A stretch of 64,000 bases of DNA, from contig JACVRA010000148.1 in the NCBI GenBank assembly GCA_019828545.1, positions 186,001-250,000 of the forward strand, written 5' to 3'. The DNA comes from Paracamarosporium sp. OC-R06-R3. Its lineage: Eukaryota > Ascomycota > Dothideomycetes > Pleosporales > Didymosphaeriaceae. The first letter of the stretch is position 1, and the number at the start of each line of letters is the position of its first letter. The translations under genes were made by a program, and so were the position numbers. The notes below the pieces were generated by a model, which was not told the origin of the DNA, searched no databases, and worked only from the letters and a program-made list of their open reading frames with translations. Positions 25,366 through 35,565 of this stretch are shown piece after piece.

Positions 25366-26526
25366 CTACTCTCCTGCACTATTCTCGCGTGCCAGCCTCC
25401 TCCAGTTTTTCGGATAACCTCTCTCGATCCTCCAGCCCTCTCCCTCTCTTATAGTTCGCTGCAGCATGTCATACCGCCAACCTCCAGCGTTCTCCTCCAG
25501 ATGGCTGATCGCACCTCCATAAGCCCAAGAAAAATATCCTTCCGCTCTTGCACCATCTGACGCTTCCAAGACCCCCAGTGCAACATCCACCATGAACGTT
25601 CTTTCATCCCAAGCGTAGAAAACACAGGCCGAACAATTGCTACAGAAGTAGCGCTGGGCGTCGGAAGAAGACGCATAGTAGGTAAGTGTACCAATGGAAG
25701 GATCTTTGGCATCGACCAATGCTCTGAGGTCATTACTTGATTGCGGGAAGCCTGGCTGCTTGCTCCCAAAAGATATGTCCTTCAGCTCTGCGAAACCCCA
25801 ATTCCAAACGTCCACTCCTCCGAATAAACGGCAAGACTCGCAGGCACAGAAACCTGCCAGAGCCTTACGTGTGGTTGGATCGACAAACCAGGGCAGTTCA
25901 TCATTCTTTTTTCCCTCGTAGCTACCCTGCTGCCATATCAGATCGACGCCCTTGCATCTACACCGAATAGGGACTGGTCCGTCATTCTTCGTCTCGTAAC
26001 CGGTCATAGTATCCGATGATGGCCAACCGTATGGAATCGCTTCCGCGAGCTCCCCGCTCTCATTCTCATGACGCTCTTTGTAACGCTTGGCATCAGTTCC
26101 ATCAGCGTTGGGCTTGCGTAACCACATTGAAGCACCTCCATCCTGGGTATCACCAACGAAAATATGGTTCGTGATCTTGACAAGATCGATAGGCCCATTC
26201 TTTAGTGTTCCTGTCAATACAACGAGTCCTTTGTCTAGTTCCTGCGTGTTGGCGAAGAACATGGGTGTTGAACAAGTGGGGCAGAAGAGCATGTCGTAAT
26301 TAGGCGAGAAGCTGTACGCTTTCAGTCCTGTGATATCGACCTTTGCCCGTGATTCAGGCCACGGAGTGTCCGCAGTGTACAGCGCTCCCGTTGCGTGACG
26401 GCAGGAATTGCAATGACAGGCCCATCCTTCCAGCGGGAGCTTCGACTTCGGAACTTGCGTCGTGAAGTTGTTGGCCTTGCAGAGGCAGTTCGCGGTCAGC
26501 GTAACGAGATCATCGGTGGAAACCAT
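25366..26526 (-). CDS. Tandem GFA/CENP-V-domain protein (386 aa)
   Basis: Single exon with ATG at 26526. Two glutathione-dependent formaldehyde-activating enzyme (GFA)-like domains are visible. The first (residues about 8-125) has ANCLCKANNF, ACHCNSCRHATGAL and LFCPTCSTPMFF. The second (about 180-340) has IRCRCKGVDLIW, GFCACESCRLFGG and YFCSNCSACVFY. These Cys clusters are the zinc sites of the fold. Despite the name, most fungal members have no proven activity; they are generally thought to bind glutathione or act on small adducts. The double arrangement is common in ascomycetes. No signal peptide is present, so a cytosolic location is likely. Confidence 0.92.
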   Translation of the reverse strand: MVSTDDLVTLTANCLCKANNFTTQVPKSKLPLEGWACHCNSCRHATGALYTADTPWPESRAKVDITGLKAYSFSPNYDMLFCPTCSTPMFFANTQELDKGLVVLTGTLKNGPIDLVKITNHIFVGDTQDGGASMWLRKPNADGTDAKRYKERHENESGELAEAIPYGWPSSDTMTGYETKNDGPVPIRCRCKGVDLIWQQGSYEGKKNDELPWFVDPTTRKALAGFCACESCRLFGGVDVWNWGFAELKDISFGSKQPGFPQSSNDLRALVDAKDPSIGTLTYYASSSDAQRYFCSNCSACVFYAWDERTFMVDVALGVLEASDGARAEGYFSWAYGGAISHLEENAGGWRYDMLQRTIREGEGWRIERGYPKNWRRLARENSAGE

Positions 26527-26873
26527 GATGTAAGTAAAATGTCTAGAAGAATCAGGACACAGCTCGCAGGAGAAGAACTGTCAGATTATAAATCGGAGCA
26601 GGCAACAAGATATAGCTTGCACGCCTTGTTGTCATCGCAAAGACGCGTCGCGCTTCACCTGATATGGCGTTAGCGATTTTGATTGGTGGAAGTGTGCGGG
26701 GTTGTTCGTGGGCAAAGAACGCGAACACACGTGATCGTATCAGACAATTCCAGTCATCTGCCTCCGCTCCCGTGCAAACTTTGAATACGTAACAATGACA
26801 GCGACGCAGCTCAACCAGCCATGACTTTTTCCCTACCAGTTATCCCATCTCCGTCTCCCGTCGGTTACATAAC
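26527..26873. other. Intergenic, about 350 nt
   Basis: Upstream flank of the GFA gene, so its promoter must lie here. A CACGTG is found near 26730. The start of the neighbouring GH16 remnant may extend into the right side, but no reliable match could be followed above 26874. Confidence 0.4.
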
Positions 26874-27730
26874 ATAATGGTCGTTTAGCTCATGTCGGAC
26901 GACCTCCACGAAATTGACTAGGAATGGTCTGCAACAATTTTGAAGACGGCGATTCGCAAGGCAAGGTACAAACGAATTATTTTGGGAAGGGCGTGACGCG
27001 ATGGTACGATAGAGACGTTGACATTGATGTTCCGCAACCACAGGCCCATTTCTACACGTATTACTTCGACTGGAATCCCGATCATATCATCTGGTCAATT
27101 GATGGGCGACATGTTAGGACAATCCATTCGTGCGAAGCGGATAACGACATGCATCAATACTCCCAACCGCCATGCAAGGTACAGCTTGGAATATGGTCAG
27201 GAGGAGCAAAGACTCTGATCCAGCTTCATTGCATAGGCTAGTGGTTACACTGACTTTAGTAAAGCTCTGTATACTATGTATCTTCAGAATGCTAGCATCA
27301 CGAATTACGATCCTGGCGCCGCATACGATTAGACCAATACTATTACAAGCTCGGGTTCCATCACCCCGCCAGCTCAATCATATACTCAACCACCGGGCTC
27401 TCACCTCATGGCAGTAGTACAAATGTCGAATGCGGTGCATTGGATATCTCAATTCACCCTGCCACCTTAGTGCATGGTCGGACAAATGCAGTCGCTGCTC
27501 CTTGCAGCGCAACCACTAATGTTGTCCGCCCTGCACCCACTTTTATTGATTCCATCTCTGCTACCACTGTCTCTGGCATCCTTCCTGCAACCTCGGCTGC
27601 ACTCCTAGTTACAATGCCAACACCAAAGCTTACTTTGTGCACAACATTGATGCCGAGTAGCATCACATCAAGATCCAGTGCAACCTCGCGACAGACTGAC
27701 AAATCTGAAGGCACAACAATCATCGCTTAG
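26874..27730 (+). pseudogene. GH16 CRH-type cell-wall glucanase/transglycosylase pseudogene
   Basis: Conserved pieces of a fungal Crh1/Utr2-like GH16 protein appear in order: SDDLHEID-stop-EW (the catalytic DExDxE region), VQTNYFGKG, FDWNPDHIIWSIDGRHVRT, QLGIWSGG, then in another frame GYTDFSKALYTMYLQNASITNYDPGAAYD, and finally a Ser/Thr/Pro-rich tail. Functional relatives transfer chitin to beta-1,6-glucan in the cell wall and carry a signal peptide, which is not found here. The copy has in-frame TAG codons at 26886, 26919, 27234 and 27330, plus at least two frame changes (near 26922 and between 27200 and 27234). Two of the stops replace Trp codons expected from the family (TGG to TAG). It is clearly non-functional. 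Confidence 0.85.
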
Positions 27731-28713
27731 GGCAAGACCCAAGTTATGGAACTATTTATCACGAAATATTTTGAGCAAATGCGGCTCTTTGTAGCTGTGT
27801 TCCTGGGTCGTGATCAGGACCATCATCCTTGAGGGTCACACCCATGCTCTCACTTTCAGACAGTCAAGCAGCCCCCAAATTCAGATCACATAAGCAGGGC
27901 GATGCACGGAATGCTTACAGATCGACGGCTTAAATCTCAGTTCATCTATAACTCTGATGCCTGCTTGAAGCCTGGAACGGAGTGTTGGTTGTTTCTCTCT
28001 TGTATCATGGTCTTAGTGTTATTGTCGTCAATGTACCACTTCATACCTGCATGAAATCACGGTGTATGCATCTAGGATTAGTGTGCAGCTGTTCTTGGCT
28101 TTTCTTCTGGGAGATAGGACTTTGTTAATGTCTTCCGCGCCTGTAGCCTTTTCCGGGCGATCCGGAACCCCGAGCGACTCATGGGATGGACGAACGAAGT
28201 TGAACGAGCTTTATTTGAACTTTGGTCCCAGGCTCATTTTCTCCTAGCGTCAAAAACATGTCTTTGCCGTCAGCGTTAGAAATTTTACAAAGCCATAACT
28301 CTATATTGGTGCGTGATGGCCTTTCATCCGTTGAGATATCACCTCGCTCGAAAAGGCTCTTGGATTACTACAGAATCTAAAATAAGTCTCTCATTTGCAT
28401 GAAGCGTGCATGTCGCAGATCATCGCCTATCGTGTTACCCCTTAGCTAACTGTGATCGGTAAAAACGTAGGCTAGTGTCAGCACTAGGATATGCTTGCAC
28501 CACACAAGTGCCGGAAGTGCAGCCTCTGTACTCTCGAGAACCCAGTGGTCACTGCGACAACGCGATGATACGTCACTTCGCTTGTGGACTTTGGGGTTAT
28601 ACGAGCACAGCCAACAAGGCAACCCGTCATTTTAAAGCCCCCAAAGAGCACGACCATCTCCTATTTGTATAAAGCATAACACCCAACTGGAAGTACGACA
28701 GGATGGGCCAGTC
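27731..28713. other. Intergenic, 983 nt
   Basis: Spacer between the GH16 pseudogene and the multicopper oxidase. The promoter of the oxidase should be in the last 300 nt, where a TTTAAAG and a TTGTATAAAGC stretch occur near 28630 and 28664. No ORF was supported. Confidence 0.42.
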
Positions 28714-30561
28714 ATGTCATTTCTTGCGATTGCCGCTTCGGCGCTACTCGCTGCCTTGTCATTGCCAACAGCAGCCGATTTGATACGACACGACGCGTCG
28801 TGGTCTCCCGATACTACTCTTTACGCGACGGCGGCAAACATTACAATCGACTGTCAATCACGCTACTCGGTGCTTCTCAATGGAACCGCTCCTGGACCTA
28901 CTCTATATCTAGAGGAGGGAAAGACGACTTGGATCAGGGTGTATAATGACATTCCGGATCGCAACTTTACCGTCGTACGTGTCACGAGCTACTCAATTTC
29001 CTGAGTGGCTTGCTAACTGTCATAGCACTGGCATGGTCTCTCTGCAAGAGTAGCACCATACTCTGATGGCAGCCCACAAGCTAGCCAATGGCCCATTGCG
29101 CCCGGGCACTTCTTCGATTACGAAATACACCCCGAGATAGGAGAAGCCGGAACGTATTTCTACCACTCGCATGTGGGCTTCTCAGGGATTACCGCAACAG
29201 GGCCGTTGATTGTCAAGTCTTGCGAATCAGAACCATACGAATATGACGAAGACATTATCCTGAACTTGCAAGACTACTATAATAAGACTGATGACACGAT
29301 CGAAAAGGGACTACTCGCAAATCCCTTTGTTTGGAGCGGAGAAACGAACGCGATACTGCTGAACGGACAGAGTGGCAAGGCACAATCGGATAATGCAACA
29401 GACAGCAGTTGTCTGCCACATGTTATAGAAGTGGATCCGGGACGGACGTATCGCTTACGGTTCATTGGTCAACAAGTCATTTCGCTGGTTACCCTGGGCA
29501 TCGAAGAACACGACGACCTGACTATTATCGAAGCCGACGGATCGGCTACCAAGAAGGCTTACACCGATCACTTGCAGGTCGCTCCTGGACAACGCTTCTC
29601 TGTGCTATTTAGAACAAAGTCATTGAACGAGCTGAAGAAACTGAATCGTACAGACTTCTGGATACAATACGAGAACCGCGATCGACCAGCCAACGTCTCT
29701 GGCTATGCATTATTGTCGTACCGTACAGTACAAAATGCACCCTACCAGACCAACGCTACTTCGATCGTCCTGCCAGATGTGAACCCTGTCACTCTTCCAA
29801 AGAATGACACGGACTGGCTCGAATACACGCTCACCCCGTTCGATACAGCATCCAATCCATTCCCTCCCGCAAGCTCCGTAACCCGCACCGTCAAGATCAC
29901 GGTACAGCAAAAGGTCAACGGAACAACGGAATGGGCGCAAAATGGAAACATCTGGAAAGAATCGAACATCACCTATCCCTACCTGACTGAAATCTACAAA
30001 CGAGGCCAGGAAGCGATACCCAACTACGAAGCTGCACTCAACAACTACGGATGGGATCCCAAGACGCTCGCTTACCCCGCAAAGATCGGCGAAATCATAG
30101 ACATCGTATGGGAGAATAACAATGGTCCAAGCGGCGGCTGGGACATCCATCCGTTCCACGCTCATGGTCGTCACTTCTGGGATCTTGGGTCTGGAAACGG
30201 AACGTACAATGCCACTGAGAACAACGCGAAGCTCGATAGCCTTTACGAGAGCACTGGGTGGACGCCAGCTGTAAGAGATACCACGATGCAATATCGATAT
30301 GCGGAGAAGGGCGTACCGTTCACGACGGCAGGGTGGCGGGCATGGAGGGTTAACGTCTCGGAGCCCGGTGTTTGGATGCTTCATTGTCATATCATAGCTC
30401 ATATGGCTATGGGGATGCAGACGGCGTGGGTGTTTGGAGATGCGGAAGACATATTGGCCAAGGCTCCTCAGCCGTATGTGGCGGGTTATCTTGATTTTGG
30501 TGGGAGTGCGTACGGGAACGCGACGTATGACCCTCTAGTGAATCACTTTTTTGAGAACTAG
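28714..30561 (+). CDS. Secreted multicopper oxidase, ascorbate-oxidase/laccase-like (598 aa)
   Basis: Two exons, 28714-28974 and 29026-30561, with a 51-nt GTACGT...ATAG intron in phase 0. Residues 1-21 form a signal peptide with a hydrophobic core and an AxA-type end. All four copper motifs are present: HWHGL at residues 88-92, YHSH soon after, HPFHAHGRHF and HCHIIAHMAMGM near the C-terminus. The residue ten places after the type-1 Cys is Met, which suggests a low-potential, ascorbate-oxidase-like site rather than a high-potential laccase. About a dozen N-x-S/T sites suggest N-glycosylation. The family oxidises phenols, ascorbate or similar substrates outside the cell with reduction of oxygen to water. 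Substrate is not certain. Confidence 0.94.
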
Positions 30562-31052
30562 GCAAGGGATGCGTTGAGTTGGATCATTGTTAGTTTGCCC
30601 CACCTGTATTTCAATAGTACTCTTATCAAGTTTTAATGCGAGCTTTTCAATCCATGACGGAGAGAGCCTGCCATAAGAGAGAGGTGAGGATTGTAACTTG
30701 AAAAGAAATGCCAAACTGGGTGCAAGGTTGCTACTATCCGGCTGTTCATAGGGATGAACGTGTAGTATCACGGTAGCCTTCTAGGATAAGAAAGGGACAA
30801 CGAAGATAAAGGCACAAAGGTATAACCGAGAGTAGGCGATAATTTGACCAGAGACCAGTGTGAAATACAAGCACATTAAAGGGTATCTACCGATGTACCA
30901 TGTTCGCCTTACCATACCCATACGCCTCTCTTAATTCTCATGAGCATTCATGTCACCATCAATCTGTGTCATGCTAGCAAGAAAGACCTTTCGACATAGC
31001 CGAGTGTTCACCAATGTTCCAGACACCCCTCAAAACCGAAGCCCAAACCAAG
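30562..31052. other. Convergent intergenic, 491 nt
   Basis: Lies between the stop of the oxidase and the stop of the minus-strand BTB-like gene. Short open frames overlap the ends of both genes. Nothing beyond 3' UTR sequence is evident. Confidence 0.42.
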
Positions 31053-32180
31053 CTACTTCGCCATCTTCAGCATCTCTGCAAGACCATCCTCATACACTTC
31101 GCTCTGCGGAAACACGAAGAACGCATCCGGCAGCGCCGTGGCCTGCTCATCCCACACAAGATAGCCTGGGAGTTCCAACTTGCCCTCGAGTCCCTCGACA
31201 CCCTTAGCAGCGACGTCGAAATCGAAGGCAGGAAGGCCTTGCTCGTCCGTCGACCAAGCAGACCTCATCTTCTTTAGAGCAAGCACGCGCCTCGCCCTCT
31301 CTGCCTTCTTCATGAACGCAGCGACCTTGCGGAAGATGTCGGTGTCGTCGGGGCCGCTGGTGCTGAAGAAGGACTCGTCAGGCTGGCTTCGCTGCGCGAA
31401 GATAGCGATGATGTAGTCTCGGAGCGGACTCGAAGCAGGCGTATTGGCAAACACCCAGCGCACGAGGCCAATGTCGCACTTGCGCTCCAGGGGCGCCATG
31501 AGTTCCATTCCGAGACGCATGAGGGTGTTAGCCTTCTGCCAGAAACCGAGCTTACATGCAGAAATCCAGAGTTCGCAGAGGCGGGCGAGATCGGCGGCCG
31601 TGGAGAAGGTGGGCGGTACGCAGTCGTAGAGCCACTTGGTCAGTGTGCCGAAGTCCTCTGGTGGAATGCAGGGGAGGACGAACGGGCCATTGATCGGGGC
31701 GGCGAAGAGATTGTGGAAGGCAGGAGAGTCGGCGATTAGGATGAGGGTGTGGACGTCGTATGGCATTTGCAGCTGGCCGATGAGGAAGCGGACGGGAAGG
31801 CCATGGGCGAAGGGGTACATCGAAAATGGAAGAATTGGGCTCGTAGAGGCCGCCATTGTATGGTTGATGTTGAGAATGGAGAGGTTACGGTTGATTTCGT
31901 TGTTCTGATCGCGGTCCTGGTCGATATCGCGGTCGTCAGTGACGCCGGGTTGCTCAGGAGCCTGCTCAGGGGAAGTCTTGATGATTTCAGATAGATCTTG
32001 CTCAGGCTGGGAACCTGTAATGGACGTGGTCTCCCGATCGGGAACGGCGGAGCCGGAGTTGAGGTCGCAGTCGCGGTCGCGGTCGCGCACAGTGGCCTTG
32101 GGGGGCGAGTTGACGCCGCCGGTGTTCAAATAGTTGAGCGGAGCGGCGAAAACCTGGAAGAGAGCTTTGAAGGACTTCAT
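31053..32180 (-). CDS. BTB/POZ-like domain protein (375 aa)
   Basis: Single exon with ATG at 32180. Residues 1-105 are low-complexity and acidic/basic, with RDRDRDCD and DRDIDQDRDQ runs that are encoded by GGTCGC-type repeats. Residues about 125-235 have the BTB layout: PVRFLIGQ, YDVHTLILIADSPAFHNLF, FVLPCIPPEDFGTLTKWLYD, where the DVH and S-x-F positions match the fold. The C-terminal half is helical. Fungal BTB proteins of this type are often adaptors or of unknown function. The domain is degenerate, so I give it moderate certainty; the ORF itself is clear. The promoter is in the region after 32180. Confidence 0.78.
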   Translation of the reverse strand: MKSFKALFQVFAAPLNYLNTGGVNSPPKATVRDRDRDCDLNSGSAVPDRETTSITGSQPEQDLSEIIKTSPEQAPEQPGVTDDRDIDQDRDQNNEINRNLSILNINHTMAASTSPILPFSMYPFAHGLPVRFLIGQLQMPYDVHTLILIADSPAFHNLFAAPINGPFVLPCIPPEDFGTLTKWLYDCVPPTFSTAADLARLCELWISACKLGFWQKANTLMRLGMELMAPLERKCDIGLVRWVFANTPASSPLRDYIIAIFAQRSQPDESFFSTSGPDDTDIFRKVAAFMKKAERARRVLALKKMRSAWSTDEQGLPAFDFDVAAKGVEGLEGKLELPGYLVWDEQATALPDAFFVFPQSEVYEDGLAEMLKMAK

Positions 32181-33274
32181 GATGACCGACTTTAACTTGG
32201 TGTATGGAGTTGAAAGTTGTGGTCGTAGAGTGACTGGATAGTGCGCCAGGTTTATTCGGTGGAGAGGTCATAGTTCTACCTAGTTCACTACGTTTATTTG
32301 TTGATTGAGCAACGAGAAATCTACCCTGATTTTGCATTCACCTTGACTATACTACGCGCAAGCTTTGCTTCGGCTAGGCTACATTGGGTTTATTCACAAT
32401 ATCCGCATAACATGGCCTGGTGAAATAGTCAGTGCATGCCTATACACGAGAGCGTCAACACGACAGGCTCTGATGAATGAGCTGGGCTTTTTGGCTGCCC
32501 AGTTCCTTTCATTTTACACTTTAGTGTTTGTCAGAGCCATCTAATGCTGCCATCTGCAGACCGTGCTTGCAGCACTGCGAGTCTGCGTACGGAAGCCAGG
32601 CACGATCCGCCGATTTGGTCTTCACACGCAAACATCGATCATGCAAGGTAAGCTAGGTTCAGAATTGATTTAGAGTATGAATTTATTCTATGCCTACCAG
32701 AGCATCCTTACTCGTAACACCTTCTCCAATGAGGTCGAGCTCAGCTCAGGGTATGAAGGAAGCAGACAAAGTATTCCTAGAAGATACGGAAACCGTGTGA
32801 CATCATGTCGCAAAGTCAATGAAGACAGCCAGTCTGTATGCAGAACGCTTTTGATATGATAACAGAAAAGAAATGAACTAACCGTGAAACCAACCGTGAT
32901 TCGTAAGACGCAGTACAGACCATGGCGAGCATGGTGACTAAGCGTAATATTATCCCGCACCAAAAAGTGCTGAGAGGGGTATAATCCAAAACAAACCGTA
33001 TATCAGCACGTGCTCAAGTGAGCACGTGGGAGAAACTGAAAGCAAGCACAGGTAGCGCAAAGCCAAACAAACGATGCGCCGAACGCGAGACCAAACTCCA
33101 GCACTTGCCAAGAGACGTCCAATTTCGTGGCAGAATATCTAAATGATAAGAAGTACGAGGCCCGACGCCAATGCCTGGGGAGTGCCATACCGCATATCGA
33201 GATGGCAGGGTAGACGCTGCGATCCGTCTTTTAGACGGGTGAGATAGGAGGCCAAGGACTCCACGGGGACTCGG
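32181..33274. other. Intergenic, about 1.1 kb
   Basis: It separates the minus-strand BTB gene, whose promoter is at the left side, from the 3' end of the minus-strand zinc-finger gene. No coding frame is supported. A 22-bp inverted repeat with two CACGTG boxes at 33007-33028 is listed separately. Confidence 0.45.
33007..33028. promoter_or_regulatory. Perfect inverted repeat with two E-boxes
   Basis: CACGTGCTCA, AG, TGAGCACGTG: two 10-bp arms around a 2-nt centre, each carrying a CACGTG box at the outer end. It could be a paired site for bHLH or bZIP regulators or a hairpin near the 3' end of the zinc-finger gene. Its distance from any start codon is large, so the role is unclear. Confidence 0.45.
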
Positions 33275-34291
33275 TTATGGTGATCCCATGTGCGGATGCT
33301 GCTTCCTTTGGTGACGGAGTAGGTTGTCGCGTCGAGAAAAACCGACGTTGGTACAGCCAGGCACAGGGCAACGGAAGAGTTGATTCTGAAACGAAGTAGA
33401 CTGATCATGAGTACGTTCGTGACGGGTGCGGTCTTTAGGGTACAAGAAGCCCTCATTGCAAAAGGAACATTTGTGAGGCCGCTCAGAACGAATCAAGTGC
33501 GTCTTTTGATGACGTCTGTTAGCATGTCAGTATACGATCACGATCTACCTCAGCGCCCTCGGTTGCACAAGCGAGCGCTGCCATCGATCAATCGTCAAGT
33601 GGTATGCACATTGACTCTACATGCACAGCATTGGCACGTCTACCCCACAACGCCCATCCGCAAAGAGAGTGGGAGGTCTCACTTGAGATCGCAGGAGCGA
33701 TCGAATGTCCTCTCACAGCCTTCGAAAACGCATGGGAAGCCACGCGGTCGCGGTGCTTGTCGCTTGTGGCCCGGTCGCCGTGAGGTAGATGCTGCCAGCC
33801 GATCGCCAGGTGTGTACGTATCCTCTACATGCCTCTGCACGGTGCTGGGCTGGATAGTCGTGGCGTTATCCTCTAGTCGGCGAATGTTGGCATCGACAAG
33901 AGAGCACCTGCGCTGCTCGGCAAAGGGGTAGGAGAATGGCATGGGAGCGGGCACTGGCGCTGGCTCCAATACGGGCTCGTTGACAGCGAAGGTTCCGTTC
34001 TGCGGCCACTCTGGGTGCTCGTAGAACGTTTCTGGCGTGAAAGTCTGGCGCAAAAGTCAGCGATAAGAAGGCCAAGCAGCGATCGGGGCTAACTACCAGG
34101 GCATGGACGCAGAGATCTATGGGGACGGCACAGAGCTCGCAGATGCCAGCCAGTATACCATCTGGATCTGGATAGAAGGGCTCAAAAGGCGCAGGCATGG
34201 CAGGCATCGTCGGGTCCATGACGGGACTCGTCGCTGCCGCTGTGTCAAAGAGAAGAGCAAGTAGCACCGCAGCCACGAGGAGCGTGTACAT
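33275..34291 (-). CDS. C2H2 zinc-finger protein, three fingers (265 aa)
   Basis: Exons on the minus strand are 34291-34097, 34044-33683 and 33515-33275. Introns are 52 nt and 167 nt, and the phases are 0 and 2. Three fingers lie at the C-terminus: CVFEGCERTFDRSCDLKRHQ..H (split by intron 2), CSFCNEGFLYPKDRTRHERTH, and CPVPGCTNVGFSRRDNLLRHQ..QH. This is a DNA-binding regulator type common in ascomycetes. A basic patch (RRPGHKRQAPRPR) precedes the fingers. The first 22 residues look like a signal peptide, which is odd for a nuclear protein; a downstream Met at residue 25 or 29 could be the true start. Targets cannot be inferred. Confidence 0.86.
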
Positions 34292-35565
34292 GCTATGGGT
34301 GGGTGCCTAAGGACAGTGAGGGGACGACAATGAGGGTGACTAGGGATGGATGTGATTGCGGCAGTGACGGCGACAGCGCAAGTCAAGCGCCGAGGAGAGT
34401 GGTGGGTGTGTAGGAGGGAGCAGGCAATGTTGTCTTGGAAAGTTGGGAGGGAGGGCGTAGTGTTGCGCGCGGAGTGCGTGTGGAGGGCGGCCGACTGGGG
34501 CAGTCGTATGAACGGCCTCCCTCCAGACGATTGGCGGGGTGCTGTGGCTGTGGTCGACGGGTGGCTTTCGCATGCTGGCGTGCGCAGTGCGGCTCTGCTT
34601 CTGCAATTTTGTCAGTCGGCGAGGTTAGCAGTGATGGAAGTGCATTTTGGATGCCGGCGAGTGTGTGCAAAGACACTGCGAGGATGGAAGGACAAGGCAT
34701 GGTGCCGTCGGGCAAGTGCATTATTCAAGGGGGCGCCAATCCTCGACTCGTGGACCAATCCGTGGGAGCTGGCCGGGCGGGGAAATTGCACCGCTCGTAA
34801 TCCTCGTGATGGGAGCCATCTGCACGGTAGCGTTAGGACTTTCAAAAGGGGAGCGAATCGGAAAAAAATGTAGAGTGTCTATGGACGAGACTCGAGAAAG
34901 ATGAAGTATGTGGTCGTTCAGTAGCAGAGCCGTCGAAGCAGTCACGTGGAAGATCCGTGGAAGTAATCACGTGGAACCGCGCGATCCGATCTCTGGGAAT
35001 CCGGGGGACGCGTTCTATATTTAGCGTGTCGTATCCATCCGGTCGTGTGCGATGTGCAATGCAAAACACATGTTGCGCGTGTTTCCCAAGTGCAAATGCA
35101 TGCGACACAGCTGCTGATGGGCTGCTGTCCAAAGTTCCCAATCCCTGGTTCGATTAGCTCTCATCGTGGCTTCCTCTAGATGTTGAGGAAAGTGGACTCG
35201 GGTAGATTCGCCAGGGATTCTGAAGGAAAGCACGACCCAGATTCTAAAGACTGGAAAGAAGAGGTACCAAGGTTCTTTCCTTCTTCCAAGCGCTCCTTGC
35301 CCACTATATACCAAGATGCCGCCCTCAGACGCCTCCCTTCTAAGACCCGCAACAAGGCAACAGTTTCACCTGCGCCGCACGCAAACCCATTCCTATTCCA
35401 GGTAAAGGAAAGCACACAATGCGACTCATACTCCTCTCCCGTCTCTCCGTAAGCTAACAAGGCGCGTATGGCAGGCCTCTCGCGTCAGCATCACTCGCTT
35501 TCTGTCAGCCAATCAACGAATCGCCCCACCATCTATTCACGACGGCCTCCTAGGCGACTATCATT
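34292..35565. promoter_or_regulatory. Divergent intergenic region, about 1.3 kb
   Basis: It lies between the minus-strand zinc-finger start at 34291 and the plus-strand gene start at 35566. GC-rich frames at 34346-34873 overlap antisense frames and are not convincing. Two TCACGTGGAA-type boxes occur at about 34940 and 34967. A TATATTTAG run at about 35017 and an ACTATATACC run near 35302 could be core promoter elements. Confidence 0.45.

Noticed and set aside
34346..34873. 175-codon plus-strand frame in the divergent region
   Set aside because: Overlaps antisense frames of similar size in GC-rich DNA, without domain or splice support.
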